From Nitrospinaceae bacterium (lineage in GTDB: Bacteria; Nitrospinota; Nitrospinia; Nitrospinales; VA-1): a DNA stretch of 12,832 nucleotides. The stretch covers positions 1-12,832 of the forward strand of contig JAPYPM010000041.1 in NCBI GenBank assembly GCA_029937635.1, read 5' to 3'. Shown piece by piece: positions 6,233 through 12,832 of this stretch (the first letter of the stretch is position 1; the number at the start of each line of letters is the position of its first letter). The notes under the pieces were generated by a model that saw only the letters and a program-made list of their open reading frames with translations, made no database searches and was not told the DNA's origin. The translations under genes were made by a program, and so were the position numbers.

Positions 6233-9200
6233 ATGAAGCCGTCTAATTTTGTTCATCTTCATTTACACACTTCTTTTAGTTTGCTCGATTCCTCTTTGAG
6301 GCATGAAGCTCTATTCAAGCGTGCGGCAGAGTTCAAGATGCCAGCTGTTGCCATGACGGATCATGGCAATATGTTTGGTGCAGTGGACTTTTATACTGGA
6401 GCAAAAAAATATGGGCTAAAGCCCATCATAGGTTGTGAGGTTTACGTGGCTCCCGAAAGCCGTCATGACAAAAAAGATAAACATGATCTTAGAGATGCGT
6501 CCTATCATCTTATTATTTTAGCCCAAAATGAAAAAGGATACAAAAACCTTCTTAAGCTAGTAACGCTTGGATATATGGAGGGTTTTTATTATAAACCTCG
6601 TATTGATAAAGAACTGTTGTCTGAATATGCAGAGGGCTTAATTGCTCTGAGTTCATGTGGACGCGGCGAGGTTGCCTATAATGTTAATAAAGAAAATATA
6701 CCACGTGCGATAAAAGTTGCCGATCAATACAGAGATATCATGGGCCCAGAGAATTTTTTTCTCGAACTCCAGAATCATAAAATGGAGTATCAAGAAAAAA
6801 TTAATAATGAGCTAGTCAAGATTGGGAATAAGCTTTCCTTACCTCTGGTTGCAACAAATAATTGTCATTACTTGGATCGTGAAGATTTTGGTGCTCATGA
6901 AATTCTTCTATGTCTGCAGACTGGTAAGACAATGAGCGACCAGCACCGTATGCGTTACCCTTCTGATGAATACTACTTTAAATCTCCTGAGGAAATGGCG
7001 GAGTTGTTTAGAGATATTCCGCAAGCGATAGAAAATACTTTAAAGATCTCAGAGCGTTGCGAATTGGAAATGGATTTTGATAAGCTTAATTTCCCAGATT
7101 ATCCCGTCCCAGAAACCTACACTCTTGAATCGTACTTGGTGGAGCAGACGAATAAAGGACTAGGGGAACGATTTCAGGAGATGAACAAGCTTGGAATAAC
7201 ATACGAGCAATCGCTTTATAGAAAAAGGTTGCAAGATGAGCTCAGTATTATTGAAAGGATGGGATATCCTGGGTATTTTTTAATTGTGTGGGATTTTATA
7301 GATTACGCTCGCAAAAATGGTATTCCGGTAGGTCCTGGTCGCGGTTCTGCTGCAGGAAGTCTGGTTGCTTATTCTCTACGCATTACAGATATTGATCCAC
7401 TTAGATACGACCTCCTTTTTGAACGATTTTTAAATCCTGAACGAGTCAGTATGCCTGATATCGATATTGATTTCTGTATGAACAAGCGTGACGATGTCAT
7501 TAAATATGTTAGTGAAAAATATGGTGGTAGTCAGAACGTATCTCAGATAATTACGTTTGGTAGTATGAAAGCCAAGGGAGTTCTAAGAGATGTGGGGCGT
7601 GTCCTGGATATGCCTTATGGGGAAGTTGATAAAATAGCGAAGTTAGTTCCTGACCGGTTAAATATATGTCTCAAGGACGCTTTTAAAGAAGAACTACGCT
7701 TTGAGCGTATGAAAAAAGATAGTGAAAAAGTGACAGAGCTCCTTGATATCGCTTTAAACTTAGAAGGATTGCATAGACACTGCTCAACTCATGCGGCGGG
7801 TGTTGTTATTTCATCAAAACCTCTGACAAACTTTCTTCCCTTATATAAATTTCCAAGTAAAGGTAAGGGAGAACAGGACGAAGTAGTAACCCAGTATTCT
7901 ATGGAAGGCGTGGAAAAGCTAGGCCTGTTAAAAATGGACTTTCTAGGTCTTAAAACTCTTACCGTAATAGATAATGCTCTCCGCCTTATAAAAGAATCAC
8001 TAGAAGTAGATCTAGACATCTCAGCGATTCCGATGGTCGACTCAGAGACCTATAAATTACTTTGTAGTACTCGAACTCTCGGTGTTTTTCAACTTGAGAG
8101 CTCCGGTATGCGCGACTTGCTCAAAAAAATGAAGCCCGATTGTTTTGAAGATATCATTGCGCTTCTTGCTCTTTATAGACCCGGTCCATTAGAGAGTGGA
8201 ATGGTGGACGATTATATTAAGCGAAAACATGGGAAACTTGAGGAGAAATATGAACTACCCCAATTAAAAGATGTTCTCAAAGAAACGCATGGAGTTATTC
8301 TATACCAAGAACAGGTGATGAGAATTGCAAGTATTTTAGCTGGGTTTAGTCTTGGCGATGCTGATCTTTTGCGACGAGCGATGGGGAAAAAAAAACCCGA
8401 GGAAATGGAGGCTCAGAGAGAAAAATTTATTGCAGGTGCTGAGAAAAAAAATATTGATATTAAAAAAGCAACAAAGGTATTTGATCTGATGGAAAAGTTT
8501 GCCGGGTATGGATTTAATAAATCTCATAGTACTGCGTATGCTCTGGTTTCATATCAAACGGCTTACCTAAAGACTCATTACCCTCTCCAGTTTTTTGGAG
8601 CGCTTATTACGGCTGATATGGATAATACGGATAAGGTTATTCGATATATTAATGATTGTCGTGACATGAAAATTAAGGTTACGCCACCTGAGGTGAGTGA
8701 GAGCATGAAAGATTTCACTATCGCAGACGATCGCTTGATCTTTGGACTAGGCGCGATAAAAAATGTCGGATCGAGTTCTATTGATTCTATTATTCAAGCT
8801 CGGGAGAAGAAAGGGCAGTTTTCTTCGTTAAGAGATTTGTGCGAGAATGTGGACTTGCGCCTTGTCAATAAGCGAGTGGTAGAAAGTCTTGTTAAAAGTG
8901 GTGCTTGTGATTCATTAAGCCAAAACCGAGCCGCAATGATAGAAGATATTCCACATGCAATAGAAATGGGACAAGCAAAACAAAGAGACCATGAGCTGGG
9001 ACAGAGCAGTATGTTCGAAGTATTTGAGGGTGAAAAAGAGGAAATATCAAATGCAAGTATGATTCAAGACTGGAGTGATCAGGAGCGCTTGAGGTACGAA
9101 AAGGAAACTATAGGATTTTATATTTCAGGTCACCCACTCGAACAATTTGCTAACGAACTAGCATGGTTTGCAGATGCATCTTCGGCAAGTATTTTGGAAG

Positions 9201-9709
9201 CTAACACTGGTATTGAAGTAAGCATTGCAGGAATTCCAAGTAAAATTTTACCTAAGATTACGAAAAAGGGTGACAAAATGGCTATTGTTACCTTGGAAGA
9301 TTTAAGAGGGTCGATAGAGGTTATTTTGTGGCCTGAAATTTATGCGACCATCGAAAATATTTTGTCCGATGATGAACCCATCCTAGTTCAAGGTGCCGTA
9401 GATTCAGATGGTAACCAACCCAAAGTCATTGCTAAAAAAGTGTGCCTTTTAAAAGAAGCAAAGAATCATTGGCAAGGGAAGGTTCATATACGTTTTAGAA
9501 CGCCGGGACTAGAAAAAGATATATTAATTTCAATTAAAGAAATTCTTGAAAAACACAAAGGCGACAATGAAGTTTTTCTAGAGTTTTTGTTCCCTGATAA
9601 TAAAACAAGAAAACTATCTGTTGGTGAGAGCCTTAAAATTAAGCCCTGTGATGAGATTATTAAGGAAATAGAGGTGGTTCTTGGGGAAGATTCAATAAGA
9701 TTTGAGTAA
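6233..9709 (+). CDS. dnaE: DNA polymerase III alpha subunit
   Basis: This is the replicative DNA polymerase catalytic subunit, 1158 residues, almost the same length as E. coli DnaE (1160). In order it has a PHP domain (1 to about 280) starting VHLHLHTSFSLLD; the polymerase core with GPGRGSAAGSLVAY from 367; catalytic Asp409 and Asp411 in PDIDIDF and Asp569 in KMDFLGLKTL; RHCSTHAAGVVIS near 515-527; a helix-hairpin-helix region near 833-851; the beta-clamp peptide QSSMF at 924-928; and an OB-fold from about 996. The PHP site keeps eight of nine metal-ligand positions of the exonuclease-active type (His10, His12, Asp19, His44, Glu69, His92, Cys142, His212), but the ninth, normally Asp, is Asn210. 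No intein or frameshift is seen. The ATG at 6233 has only an A-rich upstream stretch as ribosome binding site. A terminator follows 28 nt after the stop. Confidence 0.98.
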   Translation: MKPSNFVHLHLHTSFSLLDSSLRHEALFKRAAEFKMPAVAMTDHGNMFGAVDFYTGAKKYGLKPIIGCEVYVAPESRHDKKDKHDLRDASYHLIILAQNEKGYKNLLKLVTLGYMEGFYYKPRIDKELLSEYAEGLIALSSCGRGEVAYNVNKENIPRAIKVADQYRDIMGPENFFLELQNHKMEYQEKINNELVKIGNKLSLPLVATNNCHYLDREDFGAHEILLCLQTGKTMSDQHRMRYPSDEYYFKSPEEMAELFRDIPQAIENTLKISERCELEMDFDKLNFPDYPVPETYTLESYLVEQTNKGLGERFQEMNKLGITYEQSLYRKRLQDELSIIERMGYPGYFLIVWDFIDYARKNGIPVGPGRGSAAGSLVAYSLRITDIDPLRYDLLFERFLNPERVSMPDIDIDFCMNKRDDVIKYVSEKYGGSQNVSQIITFGSMKAKGVLRDVGRVLDMPYGEVDKIAKLVPDRLNICLKDAFKEELRFERMKKDSEKVTELLDIALNLEGLHRHCSTHAAGVVISSKPLTNFLPLYKFPSKGKGEQDEVVTQYSMEGVEKLGLLKMDFLGLKTLTVIDNALRLIKESLEVDLDISAIPMVDSETYKLLCSTRTLGVFQLESSGMRDLLKKMKPDCFEDIIALLALYRPGPLESGMVDDYIKRKHGKLEEKYELPQLKDVLKETHGVILYQEQVMRIASILAGFSLGDADLLRRAMGKKKPEEMEAQREKFIAGAEKKNIDIKKATKVFDLMEKFAGYGFNKSHSTAYALVSYQTAYLKTHYPLQFFGALITADMDNTDKVIRYINDCRDMKIKVTPPEVSESMKDFTIADDRLIFGLGAIKNVGSSSIDSIIQAREKKGQFSSLRDLCENVDLRLVNKRVVESLVKSGACDSLSQNRAAMIEDIPHAIEMGQAKQRDHELGQSSMFEVFEGEKEEISNASMIQDWSDQERLRYEKETIGFYISGHPLEQFANELAWFADASSASILEANTGIEVSIAGIPSKILPKITKKGDKMAIVTLEDLRGSIEVILWPEIYATIENILSDDEPILVQGAVDSDGNQPKVIAKKVCLLKEAKNHWQGKVHIRFRTPGLEKDILISIKEILEKHKGDNEVFLEFLFPDNKTRKLSVGESLKIKPCDEIIKEIEVVLGEDSIRFE

Positions 9710-9737
9710 CTCTGTCATAATGGTTTGATATCAACAC

Positions 9738-9768
9738 AATTGGGGAAATGAACTTTTCCCTAATTTTT
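9738..9768 (+). terminator. intrinsic terminator after dnaE
   Basis: The left arm AATTGGGGAAA (9738-9748) pairs with TTTCCCTAATT (9755-9765) through 11 base pairs including one G-T wobble, around a 6-nt loop (TGAACT). The stem runs into a T-run (9764-9768). It separates ald-dnaE from the peptidase gene. Confidence 0.8.
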
Positions 9769-9839
9769 AGTAGACGGTTTAACTTATTTTGAGAGTCAAT
9801 AATTTTGTCATTGTTTAATTTAACTATGTGATTGTGAAT

Positions 9840-11159
9840 ATGAATTTAGTGACTCCAGAAAATAAAGAAAAAGTAAAAGTTTTTAAGGATTACTTGGTCA
9901 ATGGATTGACTGTGGTTGTAGTTGAACAACCTCATATTCATAGTATTGAATTGGCTATGTTTGTTCGTTCTGGCTTGAGGTTTGAAAGTATAGAAAATAA
10001 CGGAATCTCTCATTTTATTGAACACATGTTATTTAGAGGGAATTCGACATTTCCAAATTCATATTTACTTAATCGTGAGTTTGAACTTATAGGACGAGAA
10101 CTTAGGGCTTCTACTATGAGTGATCACACATATTATGGCTTTAGTCCTCATATTTCGAACTTAAACCGAGCAATGGATTTGTTTTCTGAGTTTTTTTTGG
10201 ATCCGACTTTCCCGGAGATAGAACTTGAACGTGGAATTATTCTTGAAGAATGTTTAGAAGACTTAAATGAAAAGGGAGTTGATGTTGATATAAATAATCT
10301 TGCTTGCAAACTTTTGTATCCAGAGAATGCTTTAGCTCGGCCTACAATTGGCACAGAGGAAAGTATTAAGAATATACGCGTAGAAGATTTAAAGAGGCAT
10401 TATGCGCAGTTTTATACTCCAGAAAATATGATTTTGGTAGTGGCTGGATGCGTTGACCATAAGATTTTTATAGATTCCGCTAAAAAATATTTTTCAAGAC
10501 TGGTTGGGAATAATTCTATTATGCCGAATCATTTTGATAAGCCTTTAAGTGAAACTCAAGAGCAACCAGCGCTCTTGTCCCAACATGACTCCGATAGCCA
10601 AATTCAACTACAGATATGTTTTAGAGGGGTCTCGTATAATCATCAGGATTATTTTATTGCTACTTTGATTTCTCGCTTATTTGACGATGGAGTAACTTCT
10701 AGGTTACAAAAAATTTTACGAGAAGAGAAGGGGTTGGTTTATTCAGTTGAATGCCGTACTACAAGTTTGCCTGATACTGGTACCATCGATTTTGATGTGT
10801 CTGTCCGTTCCGAAAAAGTTGTTGAGGTCGCAGAAATTCTTTTTAACGAGATCAAAAAATTCATTTTAACTGGTGTGAGTGAAGATGAGTTAGGGTTGGT
10901 TAAAAAACGTTATGGATATGATTTAGACTATGAATTAGATGATCCATATAGACAAATTATCCGTCATGGATTTTGTCACCTTTACTCGACCGAGTTAAAC
11001 TTAGAGGAAGAGCGGGAAAAAATTTCCCAAATCACACCACTCGACATTCTTAATGTAGCACGTGATATTTTTGTTCCCGAAAAATTAAATTTTGTTCTTG
11101 TTGGTCCTTATACGCCTGAACTGAAAACTCGTCTGCAAGAATTAGTTCACAAATTCTAA
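9840..11159 (+). CDS. M16-family zinc metallopeptidase (processing-peptidase-like)
   Basis: This protein of 439 residues is a single-chain member of the small M16 family (M16B, related to mitochondrial processing peptidase). The inverted zinc motif HFIEH (His58, Glu61, His62) is intact, and the third ligand Glu lies in ILEECLED near 136-137. The C-terminal M16 domain has the SRL and REEKGLVYSV signatures (Arg288, Tyr301), which help bind substrate. It therefore looks catalytically competent, whereas many bacteria pair an active with an inactive copy. No signal peptide is seen, so it should be cytoplasmic. The start is uncertain: GTG at 9828 and 9834 and ATG at 9840 are all in frame and none has a clear ribosome binding site; I prefer ATG. 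It lies downstream of the dnaE terminator, so it needs its own promoter in 9769-9827, where nothing convincing stands out. It is likely co-transcribed with the lipoprotein gene 38 nt later. Confidence 0.93.
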   Translation: MNLVTPENKEKVKVFKDYLVNGLTVVVVEQPHIHSIELAMFVRSGLRFESIENNGISHFIEHMLFRGNSTFPNSYLLNREFELIGRELRASTMSDHTYYGFSPHISNLNRAMDLFSEFFLDPTFPEIELERGIILEECLEDLNEKGVDVDINNLACKLLYPENALARPTIGTEESIKNIRVEDLKRHYAQFYTPENMILVVAGCVDHKIFIDSAKKYFSRLVGNNSIMPNHFDKPLSETQEQPALLSQHDSDSQIQLQICFRGVSYNHQDYFIATLISRLFDDGVTSRLQKILREEKGLVYSVECRTTSLPDTGTIDFDVSVRSEKVVEVAEILFNEIKKFILTGVSEDELGLVKKRYGYDLDYELDDPYRQIIRHGFCHLYSTELNLEEEREKISQITPLDILNVARDIFVPEKLNFVLVGPYTPELKTRLQELVHKF

Positions 11160-11197
11160 CACCTTTTGTCTTTTATTTTTCCTGAGACTATATTGTT

Positions 11198-12016
11198 ATG
11201 AAACAATCAATAAGCTTAGTTTTTTGTGCTTTTCCTGGTTTGGCATTATTGGTTATGTTTGTGTTGCTTAGCTTAGGCTGTGGTTCGGGCTCAATGGAGT
11301 ATTGCATTGAGACGGGTGAGTGTGAATTAGCTGTAGATGTCGTTGATATTTCAAGCGAGATACCATTGGATCCAAATGATCCTTTTTGGACAGATTCTGA
11401 TGGTATTAAACCAATATCTATTGAGTTGGGACCTCAAATGATAACAAATCCTAAATGGCCAGACCCTTCAACTAAATCAGTCAAATTATCAGCGGTTCAA
11501 AACAATTCAGAAATTGCTCTTTTATTAGAGTGGGACGATGCAACTCTGGAGAATAAAATTGAAGTGTCTGCTACTCATACAGATCAAGCTGCAATTATGT
11601 TTCCCCTATATCCAGATAAGGAAGTTCCTTTGATTACAATGGGAAGTGAAAACGAAATTGTTAATATTTGGCAGTGGCGGGCTATTTGGGAAAAATCCTT
11701 AAATACGAAGCCTCGGAGTAGCGATAGAAACTTAAAAATGTCTGCTTTTGGTAATGATCGTCGATCGTCAGTTGAGGATTTAACGGCGGCTGGTTACAGT
11801 ACTCTTACCACTCAGGAAGAGCAAGATGTTTTAGGACGTGGTACATGGCAGAATAAAACTTGGCGTGTAGTATTCAAGAGAAGTTTAGTGAACTCAGATA
11901 ACGCAGACATTCAATTTAAATATCCAATAGCTATGGCTATCGCCGTATGGAATGGTGGTAACGGTGAGCGCAATGGTCAAAAGGGTATTTCAAACTGGAT
12001 ACTTCTTCGATTATAG
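11198..12016 (+). CDS. lipoprotein with ethylbenzene-dehydrogenase-gamma-like heme b domain (EB_dh)
   Basis: This 272-residue protein has a lipoprotein signal peptide (hydrophobic 6-26, then LSLGC with Cys28 as lipidated residue), a short Cys36/Cys42 pair, and an EB_dh-type domain from about 58 to the end. Family marks are DPNDPFW (58-64), IALLLEWDDAT (106-116), DQAAIMFPL (129-137), PLITMGS (144-150), VNIWQWRA (155-162), GRGTWQNKTWRVVFKR (213-228) and GISNWILL (263-270). In gamma subunits of type II DMSO-reductase enzymes (ethylbenzene, dimethylsulfide, selenate, chlorate) this fold binds heme b through Met and Lys; Met148 and Lys262 are the matching candidates. It would pass electrons in the periplasm. 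The molybdenum alpha and iron-sulfur beta subunits are not in the window, so its partner is unknown. The gene follows the M16 peptidase by 38 nt and has no clear ribosome binding site. Confidence 0.85.
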   Translation: MKQSISLVFCAFPGLALLVMFVLLSLGCGSGSMEYCIETGECELAVDVVDISSEIPLDPNDPFWTDSDGIKPISIELGPQMITNPKWPDPSTKSVKLSAVQNNSEIALLLEWDDATLENKIEVSATHTDQAAIMFPLYPDKEVPLITMGSENEIVNIWQWRAIWEKSLNTKPRSSDRNLKMSAFGNDRRSSVEDLTAAGYSTLTTQEEQDVLGRGTWQNKTWRVVFKRSLVNSDNADIQFKYPIAMAIAVWNGGNGERNGQKGISNWILLRL

Positions 12017-12046
12017 ATATCTCTGAATATAGAGAGCGATGAGAAC

Positions 12047-12832
12047 TCAGTTGCTGTTATTTTCAAGATTGTTTTTGAAATTATTAAATCTATCTGTGAG
12101 TGAACGACCAACATTTTCTTTTAATTCTTTTGGAACCCAATTAATTTTCTCTACCGGCCAGTTTTCGATATTTCTAATATCTAATCCTGCTTTTTTGTAA
12201 GGCCCCTCTAAAGCTTCTTCCAGACCATATACAATAGCATTAGAATAAATATTTAAATATTCTTCTTCGATTAGTTCTGGGTCCTTTAATCCAGCAAGGA
12301 ATTTTTGTAGCAAATCTTTCATTATTGGATCCGCGTGTTCATGGAAATCTGTCGTCAAGGCATCGTATAGTGTATAGAAAATAATTAGAATATCTTGGAG
12401 AAGAAACTTATATTCTTCAGTTGGTCTTTTAACAGGACGTTTATCTATATTTAGTAATTCTTTGACAACTTTTATGTTTCGAATCGTGTCGTAGATGACA
12501 GAGTCTACCCATGGTTTATTATTCCAAACATAAAAAGCTCTAAAAAATTTTAATTTATTATTTTTTTCCCACATTTGAAGTACTGTTGTAGGGCGTTTTT
12601 TGTTTGTGTATGGGATGGGTTCCCCCCAGCGCGGGTCATTAAAACTCAGCCCATAGTTTGAAAATGCATTGGTCACACTTTGGTGATAGAAGATCATTAA
12701 ATCTTCAAAGTTTTCCTTTTTGTCAAGGAGAGTATTTTGCGGAAGGTTGACAAGGCAATACAAGCGAACAATGTTAGTTCTTGCCTTTCCTTCTTTATCT
12801 GCGATTAGATATTGCCCGCCCCATATTCCGGC
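12047..12832 (-). CDS. unrecognised protein, N-terminus beyond right window edge
   Basis: The frame is open from the right edge (12832) to TGA at 12047, giving 261 visible residues. The TTG at 12763 is an unlikely start, because the 23 codons before it are stop-free and read like protein (GGQYLIADKEGKARTNIVRL). I do not recognise the family. The visible part is mostly helical and charged, Trp- and Tyr-rich (WNNKPWVDSVIYD, NWPVEKINWVPKELKE), with a hydrophobic patch ILIIFYTLYDAL near the middle that is too short and broken to call a membrane helix with confidence. It has no clear catalytic or metal motif; DFHEHADP is the only His cluster. The C-terminus is Asn-rich (NNFKNNLENNSN). It converges on the EB_dh lipoprotein gene with 30 nt between the stops, where a weak TCTCT/AGAGA hairpin is the only structure. 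Confidence 0.8.
   Translation of the reverse strand, partial: AGIWGGQYLIADKEGKARTNIVRLYCLVNLPQNTLLDKKENFEDLMIFYHQSVTNAFSNYGLSFNDPRWGEPIPYTNKKRPTTVLQMWEKNNKLKFFRAFYVWNNKPWVDSVIYDTIRNIKVVKELLNIDKRPVKRPTEEYKFLLQDILIIFYTLYDALTTDFHEHADPIMKDLLQKFLAGLKDPELIEEEYLNIYSNAIVYGLEEALEGPYKKAGLDIRNIENWPVEKINWVPKELKENVGRSLTDRFNNFKNNLENNSN

Noticed and set aside
12017..12046. TCTCT/AGAGA hairpin as a bidirectional terminator between convergent genes
   Set aside because: A five-base-pair AT/GC stem without T-runs is too weak to call.

Overview
This window is AT-rich bacterial chromosome with ordinary, densely packed genes. It shows no tRNA, rRNA, insertion sequence, phage gene or CRISPR array. A cytochrome bc-type membrane complex, a predicted periplasmic lipoprotein, a DnaE1-type (not PolC) replicase and a bacterial arginyl-transferase-family protein (Bpt) point to a Gram-negative bacterium with a membrane respiratory chain. 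The gene mix resembles uncultivated marine or deltaproteobacteria-like lineages, but that is a guess: nothing here fixes the taxon.

Left part (1-1931, all minus strand). A compact four-gene cluster is read right to left from a plausible promoter at 1999-2027. The order is a membrane-anchored PCYCGC-like Cys/His protein, a TlpA/ResA-like thioredoxin, a small His-rich secreted protein with a C-terminal membrane anchor, and cytochrome b (its N-terminal half; the gene runs off the left edge). The likely theme is building or operating a quinol-oxidising cytochrome b complex, with extracytoplasmic thiol and metal handling. No Rieske protein is visible between the accessory genes and cytochrome b.

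Middle part (2161-5086). A family 2 glycosyltransferase of the rSAM/selenodomain-associated type lies on the minus strand and is divergent from a plus-strand Bpt-like leucyl-transferase of the N-degron pathway. Next, on the minus strand, come a leucine-rich-repeat protein made of eight exact 27-residue repeats and a 37-codon hydrophobic small ORF with a good ribosome binding site just downstream of it.

Right part (5087-12832). Alanine dehydrogenase is followed after 33 nt by dnaE (replicative polymerase alpha subunit), which ends at a clear intrinsic terminator. An M16 zinc peptidase and a lipoprotein carrying an ethylbenzene-dehydrogenase-gamma-like heme b domain follow as a probable two-gene unit. 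A convergent, unrecognised gene runs off the right edge.

The observations most worth checking are the unusual accessory set around cytochrome b, a Ser in place of the cytochrome b6 heme-linking Cys, a single Asp-to-Asn change in an otherwise complete PHP metal site of DnaE, the stand-alone EB_dh heme lipoprotein, and the small membrane ORF behind the LRR gene. I did not find a clear-cut new defence or mobile system here.
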